Shown here: one piece after another, positions 17,006 to 24,999 of the stretch
Numbering within the stretch: the first letter of the stretch is position 1
Layout: every line of letters begins with the position of its first letter
Assembly: GCF_028747205.1 (NCBI RefSeq)
Contig: NZ_CP112880.1
Coordinates: 8,033,501-8,097,500, forward strand
Length of the DNA stretch: 64,000 nt
Direction of reading: 5' to 3'
Source of the DNA: Streptomyces sp. CA-278952
GTDB lineage: Bacteria; Actinomycetota; Actinomycetes; Streptomycetales; Streptomycetaceae
Position numbers and translations under genes: made by a program
Notes under the pieces: generated by a model
Databases searched by the model: none
What the model was told of the DNA's origin: nothing
Seen by the model: only the letters and a program-made list of their open reading frames with translations

Positions 17006-17082
17006 GGCTGTTCTGCTTTCTGCGGGTGTCCGCGGGGTGAGCCACGGAGAGGGGGTGTACGGGAGAGGAGGGCCCTGAGCGG

Positions 17083-17469
17083 TCAGGACATGGGGGCGGG
17101 CGGGGAGCTCCGGGGCAGCACAGCCAGGTGCATGCCGAGGAAGTTGATCTCGGATCCGGGGAGAGCGGCCCCGAGCTCCCGCTCGGCCCGTGCGGCGACG
17201 GCCCGGGCGCGCGCGACCGCTTCCGGGTGGTCGGCCAGCTCGGCGGCGACCTGGTCGTCGGTGAGGAACTGCTCGATCGGCTCACCGTTCAGCAGGCGGC
17301 CGATGGCCATCATGAGATGGCTGGTGAGCATGGACGCCGTCGCCTCGGTGACGAGGTGCCCCTCGGCTTCCAGGGCACGCAGTTCGGCGGCGACGAAGTC
17401 GGCCACCTCGGGTTTGACCTGACCGCCTTCGCGGAACAGCTGGATCCGCAGTGCGAGCTGGTCGTCCAT
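17083..17469 (-). CDS. yhfY: YhfY-like PRD-domain protein
   Basis: 128 residues from ATG at 17469, with a perfect AGGAGG 6 bases upstream; the longer TTG start at 17484 would place that ribosome site inside the gene and is rejected. The helical sequence (LFREGGQVKPEVADFV, LTSHLMMAIGRLLNGEPIEQF) resembles the PRD-like YhfY family. PRDs normally respond to phosphotransfer or small molecules, so a sensory or accessory role is inferred. It has its own copy of the block's operator-like element. Confidence 0.75.
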   Translation of the reverse strand: MDDQLALRIQLFREGGQVKPEVADFVAAELRALEAEGHLVTEATASMLTSHLMMAIGRLLNGEPIEQFLTDDQVAAELADHPEAVARARAVAARAERELGAALPGSEINFLGMHLAVLPRSSPPAPMS

Positions 17470-17482
17470 GATGGTCCTCCTC

Positions 17483-17505
17483 AATCAACAATAACCAGGA
17501 TTCTG
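17483..17505 (-). promoter_or_regulatory. Operator-like element upstream of yhfY
   Basis: AT-rich element AATCAACAATAAC next to the quasi-palindrome CAGGATTCTG (17496-17505). Apart from one missing base and two changes it matches the element before yhfZ, although the flanks differ. On the coding strand TATTGT (17488-17493) can serve as -10; the -35 is weak. It abuts the AGGAGG of yhfY. Confidence 0.6.
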
Positions 17506-17566
17506 TATTTTCAGGGTATGCGGCGCTCCGGAACATCCGCGTCGCGGCGGCCGGGCCCGGCGGGTG

Positions 17567-18505
17567 TCAGTACGAGGGAACGCGTTCCCCCCGCAGCACC
17601 TCACTCTGCAGCCGCGTCACCGTCGACAGGTCGAGCGACTCGCGGACGGCGGCGAGAGCCTTGGCTCCCTCGGTCCGGCCGATCACGGCGGCGGTGGAGT
17701 TGCGCAGGGCCAGCTCCCGGGTGACCTCGGCGCCGAGCGGCACCACGTCGACGCCGAGACCGAGCCGGTCCTGCGCCTCGTCGAGGTTCCAGACGGTCGC
17801 GTCCACCTCGTTCCGTGCGAACAGGTCGTGCAGTTGCATGTAGGAGGCCTCCCGCCACTCGATGTCCTCCCGGCCGGCGAACACCCGCTCCACGAGCATG
17901 CGGAGGTCCTCCGAGGCGTGGTCGACCGCCACCCGCAGCCCTGGTGCGGCCAGGTCCGCCCCGTGCCGTACGAGCATGCCGTGCGCGCCGACGTAGGTGG
18001 CGGGGCCGAGGTCGGCCACCAGCTCCACCGGATGCTCGGCGATCAGCTGGTCGGCGGCGAAGCGCGACAGCACCACCAGGTCGACCTTGCCCTCCAGCAG
18101 GGCGGCGGTGCGGGCTCCGGCGCCCCGCATGAACGTGATCGCGAACGGTGCGCCCGCCTCCTCGAAGGCGCTGCGCAGTCCGGTCGCCAGCCCCTCGTAC
18201 CTGCGGGAGTAGGGGAGCGGCATGGCTGCGAGCAGGGTGCCGAGGCCGGACAGCCGCCACAGGACGGTGCGGTCCGACCGGACCAGGAAGGTCCCCAGGT
18301 GACCGCGCGCGGTCGTGGAGATCGCCCCTGCCTCCTCCAGCAGCTGGAGGGCGGCCTGGACGGTTCCGTTGCCGCAGCCCAGCTCCTCGGCGAAGTCGCG
18401 CACACGGGGCAGCCGGGTGTCCGGCTCGTGATGCAGGAGCAGGACGGCCAGCTGCCGGGCGGCGAGGCCGTTGCGCGTGAGGAGGCGGTCGTCGAGGTCG
18501 TTCAC
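17567..18505 (-). CDS. yhfZ: YhfZ-like repressor (GntR-type HTH plus YhfZ sensor domain)
   Basis: 312 residues from GTG. The N-terminus has a winged helix (LPRVRDFAEELGCGNGTVQAAL, then AGAISTTARGHLGTFLV). The C-terminal 200 residues form a periplasmic-binding-like effector domain of the YhfZ family (PYSRRYEGLATGLRSAF, VDLVVLSRFAADQL, ATVWNLDEA). It is promoter-proximal in the block and is most likely the regulator of the yhf genes, binding the element found before yhfZ and yhfY. There is no ribosome site; the promoter geometry places transcription start at or next to the GTG, so the mRNA is probably leaderless. Confidence 0.82.
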   Translation of the reverse strand: MNDLDDRLLTRNGLAARQLAVLLLHHEPDTRLPRVRDFAEELGCGNGTVQAALQLLEEAGAISTTARGHLGTFLVRSDRTVLWRLSGLGTLLAAMPLPYSRRYEGLATGLRSAFEEAGAPFAITFMRGAGARTAALLEGKVDLVVLSRFAADQLIAEHPVELVADLGPATYVGAHGMLVRHGADLAAPGLRVAVDHASEDLRMLVERVFAGREDIEWREASYMQLHDLFARNEVDATVWNLDEAQDRLGLGVDVVPLGAEVTRELALRNSTAAVIGRTEGAKALAAVRESLDLSTVTRLQSEVLRGERVPSY

Positions 18506-18506
18506 G

Positions 18507-18541
18507 AATCAAACAGTAAACAGGATTCTGGATACTGACAA
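18507..18541 (-). promoter_or_regulatory. Promoter and operator-like element of the yhf block
   Basis: On the minus strand: -35 TTGTCA (18536-18541), a 17-base spacer, -10 TACTGT (18513-18518), and the GTG of yhfZ 7 bases later. The quasi-palindrome CAGAATCCTG (18521-18530) lies in the spacer, the classic place for a repressor, and is repeated before yhfY. Confidence 0.6.
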
Positions 18542-18599
18542 GGGTCGCGCCGCCGGTCCTGCGCAGAGCCGTTCTGCGCGGAGCCGTTCCAGGTCGGAG

Positions 18600-18812
18600 T
18601 CAGTCGGGCAGGGGGACGCGGATCACGGGGTCGAACGGGTGCTTGTTGAAACCACTGCGCACATTGCGGCAGCTCGGTGCCTTGCACATGAAGAACTCGT
18701 CCACGCTCCGGCGGCCCGTCCGGCCGCGGAGCCAGGTCTTCTCGTCGGAGGTGAGAGGGCGGTGCTGCTCATCGGAATCGCAGGTGCAGCAGTACATGGC
18801 GCGGGCCGGCAC
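18600..18812 (-). CDS. Small Cys-rich (zinc-ribbon-like) protein
   Basis: 70 residues from GTG with AGGAGG 4 bases upstream. Four cysteines in two groups (YCCTCD and FMCKAPSC) suggest zinc binding. The middle is charged and the C-terminus ends FDPVIRVPLPD. It resembles short hypothetical proteins common in Streptomyces; no function is known. It reads toward yhfZ in the same orientation, but the yhf promoter lies between them. Confidence 0.65.
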   Translation of the reverse strand: MPARAMYCCTCDSDEQHRPLTSDEKTWLRGRTGRRSVDEFFMCKAPSCRNVRSGFNKHPFDPVIRVPLPD

Positions 18813-18947
18813 GGGACCTCCTGAAACGGGCGAACTGGCAGAAGGTGAAGCATATGAGGGCGCACGGGGCGTGAGCGGTCTGCGGCGCGCGCGATCCTGT
18901 CGGTGTCGGTGCCGGTGCCGACTGAGTGCTTCGACCGCGCCGATCGC

Positions 18948-19574
18948 CTACTCCAGGCCGTTGCGCGCGGCGAGACTCAACAGGGCGCCGATCAGAGCGG
19001 GTTCGAGGCCCAGCGCCGTAAAGGTAAGGGGTGGTGCACCCCGCCGTTCGACCTCGACACGGTGGGATGCCATGAGGAGGGAGGCGCTGCTCGTCCTGCG
19101 CAGACCGGTCACCTCCCGCCACACCACCGCGTCCCGCACCCCGCCGAGCGGGCCGGTGACGGCGATGCCTCCCTTGTGCAGTCGGCACTGGTTGCCGCCG
19201 TACCGCGCTGTGACGAAGCGCCACACCAGCCGCAGTCCGAACAGGACGAGCACCACGGTCGCGGCCACGGCCCCCTTGAGCAGCGCGGAGTTCGGCCTGA
19301 TCCACACCAGCGCGACGATCAGGACGACCACCAGCAGGGTGACGGTCCGCACCGCGCACTGGGCGAGCGCGCCGACGAGCCCCACGGCGTGGTACGTGCC
19401 GATCCGCTGCCCCAACTCCGGTCCGCTCCGGGTCTGCCGCACGATGAACCGCCTTCTCGGGATCGAAGCGACCGGTGCCTGCCCATCCTCGGCTGAGCGA
19501 GCGGCGGGCCCGGACGGCCGCGCGTCCGTCCCTCGGCGCCGCCGCGCACCCGACGCTATGACTGCCCGAGACAT
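18948..19574 (-). CDS. Two-helix membrane protein of unknown function
   Basis: Up to 208 residues; the ATG at 19574 is the farthest start that does not run into the LysR gene, and the true start may be further in, near the FIVRQTRSGPELGQRIG segment. Two adjacent membrane helices (TVTLLVVVLIVALVW and AVAATVVLVLFGLRLVW) are followed by a soluble part with short strands (GGIAVTGPLGGVRDAVVWREVTGL) reminiscent of a bacterial PH-like fold. It is divergent from the LysR gene. Function unknown. Confidence 0.6.
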   Translation of the reverse strand: MSRAVIASGARRRRGTDARPSGPAARSAEDGQAPVASIPRRRFIVRQTRSGPELGQRIGTYHAVGLVGALAQCAVRTVTLLVVVLIVALVWIRPNSALLKGAVAATVVLVLFGLRLVWRFVTARYGGNQCRLHKGGIAVTGPLGGVRDAVVWREVTGLRRTSSASLLMASHRVEVERRGAPPLTFTALGLEPALIGALLSLAARNGLE

Positions 19575-19674
19575 GACACCAGCGACCGCATCGCATCGGA
19601 CCCATGCGCAACCGGAATGCGATCGGGGAGGATGCCGGTGTCCGGGCGACGGGCGCGGCGAGCAGGGGGAAGAC

Positions 19675-20586
19675 ATGTGGGAGAACGAATCGCTCCGGTT
19701 GCTGGTCACCGTGGCCGAGACCGGATCGTTCACACGGGCGGCGGCCCGGCTCAACTACACGCAGTCGGCGGTGTCCCGGCGGATCGCCGCGCTGGAACAC
19801 CGGGCGGGCGGGCCGCTGCTCGTACGCCTCCCGCGAGGTGTACGGCTCACTCCCGCCGGGCGGGTGCTGCACCTGCACGCCGTGGACGTTCTCGACCGGC
19901 TGGCCCGGGCCGAGCGGGACCTCACCGTGCTGCACGCCGGAGACGGTGGGCCGCTGCACACGGGCGCGTTCGCCACCGCCAACATCGCCCTTCTGCCGAC
20001 CGCGCTGCGAGCCCTGAAGGACGCCCGGCCCGGGATCGAGGTGGTGGCCGCCGAAAGCCCGACCGGCACGCTGATGCGGCAGCTCACCGACGGAACGCTG
20101 GACCTCGCCGTGGTGAGCGACTACCCCTACGGCCTGCCACCGGCCGACGGGATCACGACCACCGTGCTCTGCGAGGACGAACTGCTCGTCGCCCTCCCAC
20201 GCCGGCATCCCCTGGCCGGGGCCAAAGCCGTCGACCTGTACGAACTCCGCGACGAGACCTGGATCCAGAGCGCGTACGGCGACCGCCCCACGGTGCTCGC
20301 CGATGCCTGCGCCCGAGCGGGCTTCACCCCGGGAAACGTCATGCGGATCGCTGGGTGGGCGGGAAAGTTCGGCTACGCGGTCGCCGGGCTCGGCGTCGCC
20401 CTGGTCCCCTCGCTGGCGGCGCCGGCGGTCCCCGGGGAACTCGTCCTGCGCCCCCTCACCGACCCCGCCCTGCGCCGGACCGTGCACGTGGCGCTCCCCG
20501 ACACACCGATCGCGGCGGCCCTGGCCCTGCGGGAGTTGCTGCACGGGGCGGTCGCGGAGCCCGAACAGCCCCGCTCACCGGGGTGA
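19675..20586 (+). CDS. LysR-family transcriptional regulator
   Basis: 303 residues from ATG with AGGGGGA 4 bases upstream; the much longer upstream frame is discarded. The HTH is at residues 5-60 (LLVTVAETGSFTRAAARLNYTQSAVSRRI) and is followed by a LysR substrate-binding domain (DLAVVSDYPYGLPPADG, GYAVAGLGVALVPSLAAP). It is divergent from the two-helix membrane protein, a possible target. Its last 12 bases overlap, tail to tail, with the end of the MerR gene. Confidence 0.88.
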   Translation: MWENESLRLLVTVAETGSFTRAAARLNYTQSAVSRRIAALEHRAGGPLLVRLPRGVRLTPAGRVLHLHAVDVLDRLARAERDLTVLHAGDGGPLHTGAFATANIALLPTALRALKDARPGIEVVAAESPTGTLMRQLTDGTLDLAVVSDYPYGLPPADGITTTVLCEDELLVALPRRHPLAGAKAVDLYELRDETWIQSAYGDRPTVLADACARAGFTPGNVMRIAGWAGKFGYAVAGLGVALVPSLAAPAVPGELVLRPLTDPALRRTVHVALPDTPIAAALALRELLHGAVAEPEQPRSPG

Positions 20587-21657
20587 TACGGCCCGCGCCC
20601 CGTCAGGTACGCCCGTTCCGGGCGAGGGTGCGAGGGGACCGGGCCCCTCCCGCGCGTCCAAGCCGTCCACCACCTCCAACTGCGCGCCCAGGGAAGCCAG
20701 GAGCCAGTCGTGCGCGGAGCCCGGAGTCGGCTCGGGGCGGCCGCCGGGAGCACTGATCACCTCGGCCGTCAGGTCCCAGTAGCGGTCGATGCGCGGATCG
20801 GCCGCGAGCCGGCCGGCCAGTACGCGGCGGAAGGCGACCGTGTCGGGGGCGCCGTACGTGCTCGCGTACGCGTCCACGAAACCGTCCAGCGCCTCGCCGG
20901 GACAGGGCTCCGCATCGCGGCGCAGCTCCCGGCCCGCCAGGTCGTAGGCCTCGGCGAGACCCGCGTACAGCACGGCCGACGCTCGGGCCCCCGCGCCACC
21001 GTGCGCCCGAGGCTGGCAATAGCCACCGCCCCCGCCGCCGCACGGACGGGTCACGTAGGCGTGCAGCCGTGCGAAGGCGAGGACCTGGTCCGGCCGCGGG
21101 TCGTCGGGCAGGTCCGGCACCGCCGCCTCGAGGAACGCGGTGACCGACCGGGCGGGCATGCGGGGCGGCAGCCACGTACGCCAGAATCGGGCCAGCGAGG
21201 CGGTACTCGGCGGGGCGGCGACCGCACCGACCAGCCGCAACCGGTCGGGCCGTTCGGCCGGCGGGCTCTCCTGCACCAGCCTGAGCGCGGCCTCCCGCCA
21301 GCGCAGCGCGGCGAGCTCGGAGCCCAGGGAACGCAGCCGGGCGGCCACGGCATCCTCCAAAGCGCCCCCTTCCCCGGCCCTGTCGCCCCGCTCGTCCTGT
21401 CCGCCGTGCTCGTCCTGCTCGTCCTGCTCGTCGAGGATGCGGCGCACCTCGGGAACCGGCAGGTCGAGGCCGCGCAGGGAGCGGATCATGCGCAGCCGCT
21501 CCACGGCCTCCGGGGCGTACCTGCGGTGGCCGCCGACGCTGCGGGACGCCTCCGGAAGCAGCCCTCGGTCCGAATAGAAGCGGACGGTCTTGACGCTCAC
21601 GCCCGTCTGCTCGGCCAGTTCGCCGATGGTGCACAGACCGTCGTACGACGAGAACAC
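20575..21657 (-). CDS. MerR-family regulator with long effector domain
   Basis: 360 residues from GTG at 21657, preceded by GGTGGAGG; the upstream GTG at 21669 has no ribosome site. The MerR HTH reads TIGELAEQTGVSVKTVRFYSDRGLLPEASRSVGGHRRY. A low-complexity acidic stretch (EQDEQDEHGGQDERGD, from a CGTCCTGCT-type repeat) follows, then a helical C-terminal domain with a GGGGGG run. It is divergent from the double hydrolase gene, its likely target. Confidence 0.85.
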   Translation of the reverse strand: MFSSYDGLCTIGELAEQTGVSVKTVRFYSDRGLLPEASRSVGGHRRYAPEAVERLRMIRSLRGLDLPVPEVRRILDEQDEQDEHGGQDERGDRAGEGGALEDAVAARLRSLGSELAALRWREAALRLVQESPPAERPDRLRLVGAVAAPPSTASLARFWRTWLPPRMPARSVTAFLEAAVPDLPDDPRPDQVLAFARLHAYVTRPCGGGGGGYCQPRAHGGAGARASAVLYAGLAEAYDLAGRELRRDAEPCPGEALDGFVDAYASTYGAPDTVAFRRVLAGRLAADPRIDRYWDLTAEVISAPGGRPEPTPGSAHDWLLASLGAQLEVVDGLDAREGPGPLAPSPGTGVPDGARAVSPR

Positions 21658-21750
21658 TTGAACCTCCACCAGGGGGAGTTCCTACGGTAACGGCGAGCGC
21701 TGCCGGGAGATCGGGCCGGGGCGCGGAAGACACCGTGACGAGGAGGGACC

Positions 21751-23280
21751 ATGACTGTATTCATCCTGGTGGCCGGGGCGTTCACCGGACCGCACGTGTG
21801 GCGGGACACCGCCGCCCGGCTGGCCGCGGACGGCACCGAGGTGCGAACGGTGGCGCTCACCGCGCTCGGCGGACGCCCCGCAGATCCCGGCGAGGCCGTC
21901 GACCTGGAGACCCATGTCGCGGACGTGCTCGCGGTGATCGACGCGGTGGCGGCGGAGACCGGCCGGGAGATCGTGCTCGTCGGCCACGACTACGGCATCC
22001 ACCCGGTGCTCGGCGCGGCCGACCGGAGGGCCGGGGCGATCGCCCGGATCGTCTACCTGGACGCCGGGATGCCGCGGGACGGAGTCCCCGCCCTGGCCGC
22101 CGTGCCCGACCAACGACTGCGCGAGGAGGTGATGGAGCGCGCCGCCGGGAGCGGGGAACGGGGGGCCGGCGGTGAGCTGCCGCCCCCGGCCCGGGACGCG
22201 TGGTCCCGCTGGGGGAGCACCGCGGGTCTCTCCGGGGCGGCGCTCGACGGGCTGACCGCCCTCGCGGCACCGCAGCCGCTGGGCACGCTGCTCCAGCCGC
22301 TGCGGCTCACCGGAGCCGTCGCCGACGTGCCCGTGACCGGGGTGCTGTGTACCAGCAACGGGCCGGGCGTTGACATGCTCCAGATCCTGGTGGACGTCGG
22401 CGATCCGGCGCTCCGGTCGCTGGCCGAGGCCCGGGTGCCCTTCCTCGAACTGCCCACCGGGCACTGGCCGATGCTGTCCTGCCCCGCCGCACTGGCCGAG
22501 ACCCTGATCGAGGCCGCGTCCGGCGGGGGCCATCGGCTGGCCGTCGCCGACGCCTCCCGTACGCCCGCCCATCTGCGGCCGTTCCTCCTCGACGTGCCCG
22601 AAAGGCCCCGCGAGCGGACCGGAAACACCGACCTGTACCTGCCGGACGGTCCGGGCCCGCACCCGGCCGTGGTGTTCGTGCACGGCGGACCGGTGCCCGC
22701 CGAGGCACGGCCCACGCCCCGGGACTGGCCGACCCTGACGGGATACGCACGCCACGTCGCCGGGCAGGGAGTCGTGGGAGTGACGCTCGACCACCGCCTG
22801 CACGCCGTGACCGGCTACGAGGTGGCCGCCGCGGACGTGGCCGACGCGGTGGAGCGGGTGCGCGCCGACCCGCGGGTGGACGCGGACCGGATCGTCCTGT
22901 GGTTCTTCTCGGGCGGAGGACCGATCATGGCGGACTGGCTGACGGACCCGCCGCCGTGGCTGCGCTGCGTGGCCGCGAACTACCCGATCCTCTCGCCGCT
23001 GCCGAGCTGGGGGCTGGGCGACACCCGTTTCCACCCGGTCCGGGCCCTCTCCCGGGCCGGTAGCCTTCCCGTCGTGCTGGTCCGGGCGGAACGCGAGAGT
23101 GCCGAAATCGCCGCGACCGTCGAGGAGTTCCTGGCCGAGGCCGCGCGCTGCGGAGCGAACGTCGAGGTCATCGACGTACCGGAGGGGCGGCACGGCTTCG
23201 AGACCCTCGACCCGACCGACGGGGCGCGCGAGGCCGTGCACCGCGCGGTGGGCGCGGTGCTGGCCCGCTTGAAGGGGTGA
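21751..23280 (+). CDS. Fused double alpha/beta hydrolase
   Basis: 509 residues, ATG with GGAGG 5 bases upstream. Domain 1 (1-235) resembles EstC/hydroxynitrile-lyase-like hydrolases: VAGAFTGPHVWRD, then GHDYG in place of the usual G-x-S-x-G, and PTGHWPML with the catalytic His. Asp at the nucleophile position is found in epoxide hydrolases and dehalogenases. Domain 2 (about 265-509) is a dienelactone-hydrolase-like unit with VFVHGGPVP, WFFSGGGP as nucleophile motif and PEGRHGFE. The fusion appears genuine since no stop or frame change separates the halves. Substrate unknown; the MerR gene is divergent. Confidence 0.75.
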   Translation: MTVFILVAGAFTGPHVWRDTAARLAADGTEVRTVALTALGGRPADPGEAVDLETHVADVLAVIDAVAAETGREIVLVGHDYGIHPVLGAADRRAGAIARIVYLDAGMPRDGVPALAAVPDQRLREEVMERAAGSGERGAGGELPPPARDAWSRWGSTAGLSGAALDGLTALAAPQPLGTLLQPLRLTGAVADVPVTGVLCTSNGPGVDMLQILVDVGDPALRSLAEARVPFLELPTGHWPMLSCPAALAETLIEAASGGGHRLAVADASRTPAHLRPFLLDVPERPRERTGNTDLYLPDGPGPHPAVVFVHGGPVPAEARPTPRDWPTLTGYARHVAGQGVVGVTLDHRLHAVTGYEVAAADVADAVERVRADPRVDADRIVLWFFSGGGPIMADWLTDPPPWLRCVAANYPILSPLPSWGLGDTRFHPVRALSRAGSLPVVLVRAERESAEIAATVEEFLAEAARCGANVEVIDVPEGRHGFETLDPTDGAREAVHRAVGAVLARLKG

Positions 23281-23322
23281 CGTCCCGATGCGGACCAGAG
23301 GGGGTGGTCCGGGGCGGGGCGA

Positions 23323-23733
<411 letters not shown>

Positions 23734-23793
23734 GGGTGACCCTCCACTGGAGCCCCGACCGGGCTGGTCGCGGCGACACGAATAAAGATTGCA

Positions 23794-23815
23794 CACAACT
23801 AAGTTGTGCACAACT
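23794..23815. promoter_or_regulatory. OhrR operator, overlapping palindromes
   Basis: Three half-sites in alternating orientation: CACAACT-A-AGTTGTG (15-bp perfect palindrome, 23794-23808) overlaps AGTTGTGCACAACT (14-bp perfect palindrome, 23802-23815). They lie between ohr and ohrR, where OhrR should bind to repress both. Confidence 0.8.
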
Positions 23816-23846
23816 CAATAGGATGGTCGGCGGTACGCTGGTTCTC

Positions 23847-24335
23847 ATGACCACTGCTCCGGGCGGCTCGCCCGATCTCTCCGGCGTGCCCGACGCGGAG
23901 CTGCTGCGACTGGACCACCAGGTCTGCTTCTCGCTGCACGCCGCGTCGCGCGCGTTCGGCGGCTTCTACCGGCAGGCTCTCAAGGATCTGGGCCTCACCT
24001 ACTCGCAGTACCTGGTCATGCTGGTCCTGTGGGAGCACGGCCCCCAGCCGGTCAAGGGCATCGGGGACCGCCTCCAGCTGGACTCCGGTACCCTCTCGCC
24101 GCTGCTGAAGAGGCTGGAGACGGCCGGACTGGTGCGGCGGGAACGCAGCCGCGAGGATGAACGGTCCGTTCTGATCGACCTGACCGACGAGGGCGCGGGT
24201 CTGCGCGAACGCGCGCTGTCCGTCCCCCGTGGCGTGCTGGACGCCACCGGCCTGTCAATGGACGAGGTTCTGGGGCTGCAGGACGTCCTTGGCCGTCTCA
24301 CCGCCGCCCTGGGCGAGGCCGTCGACGCCTACTGA
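23847..24335 (+). CDS. ohrR: OhrR, peroxide-sensing MarR-family repressor
   Basis: 162 residues from ATG at 23847 (an in-frame ATG at 23823 is the alternative). The reactive sensor cysteine is Cys27 in LDHQVCFSLHAASRA, matching the single-Cys region of OhrR proteins. The winged helix is GIGDRLQLDSGTLSPLLKRLETAGLVRRERSREDERSVLIDLT. Oxidation of the Cys by organic peroxide releases DNA and derepresses ohr and ohrR. Divergent from ohr. Confidence 0.92.
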   Translation: MTTAPGGSPDLSGVPDAELLRLDHQVCFSLHAASRAFGGFYRQALKDLGLTYSQYLVMLVLWEHGPQPVKGIGDRLQLDSGTLSPLLKRLETAGLVRRERSREDERSVLIDLTDEGAGLRERALSVPRGVLDATGLSMDEVLGLQDVLGRLTAALGEAVDAY

Positions 24336-24363
24336 ACCCCCGAGGGCCGGCCTGACCGACGGT

Positions 24364-24909
24364 TCAGCCGTCGCGGTGGGTCAGGGCGTCGGCGATGCGG
24401 TCGGCGACCGCCCGCCGCATGACGGGGTCCAGTCGCTCCGCGGTCAGGGATTCGTACAGCCACAGGCCGTCGGCCGCGAGGCGGACGACGAACCGGTCGA
24501 GCGCGGCCGGATCCTCGGCCGCCGACGCCGGGGACGGCGCCCACCGTTGCGTCACGGCTTCCCACACGGCCGCGTGCGCGGGGTTCGTCGAGCCTTCGAG
24601 CATCAGCAGAAGCTCGGCCCGTGTGGCGCTCTGGATGGCGACCCGGGTGTAGGCGGCGAGCCGTTCCTCCCGGGTGGCCTCGGCCGCGGGCTTCCCGGCC
24701 GCCGCGACCAGGTCGGCTTCCCATTGGTCGGCCAGGTGCTGGTGGATCGCCCGGACGAGGTCGTCGCGCGAGGCGAAGTGGTAGAGGAGGCCGCCCTTCG
24801 TCAGCCCTGCCTCCGCGGCGACGGAGTCGAAGGTGACGCTCTTGACGCCTTCACGTTGTACGACACGGGTGGCGGCTTCCAGGATCTGAGTCCGTTTGCT
24901 GGTGCGCAT
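24364..24909 (-). CDS. TetR-family regulator of the adjacent MFS pump
   Basis: 181 residues. N-terminal HTH: TQILEAATRVVQREGVKSVTFDSVAAEAGLTKGGLLYHFASRDDL. The C-terminal domain is helical and ligand-binding. It lies 90 bases downstream of the DHA2 MFS gene in the same direction, so pump and regulator probably form one operon under a palindromic operator at 26545-26580 (autoregulation inferred). Confidence 0.88.
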   Translation of the reverse strand: MRTSKRTQILEAATRVVQREGVKSVTFDSVAAEAGLTKGGLLYHFASRDDLVRAIHQHLADQWEADLVAAAGKPAAEATREERLAAYTRVAIQSATRAELLLMLEGSTNPAHAAVWEAVTQRWAPSPASAAEDPAALDRFVVRLAADGLWLYESLTAERLDPVMRRAVADRIADALTHRDG

Positions 24910-24999
24910 GGGTGGCTCCCGTGCCGTCGGGTCGGTGGTGTGCGGTACTCGGTGGTTTGCCGAGCTCAGAGGTGTACGAGCTGAGTAGGGTACGGCGCT

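Noticed and set aside
17470..17484. TTG at 17484 as the yhfY start
   Set aside because: It would put the perfect AGGAGG inside the coding sequence; the ATG at 17469 is correctly spaced.
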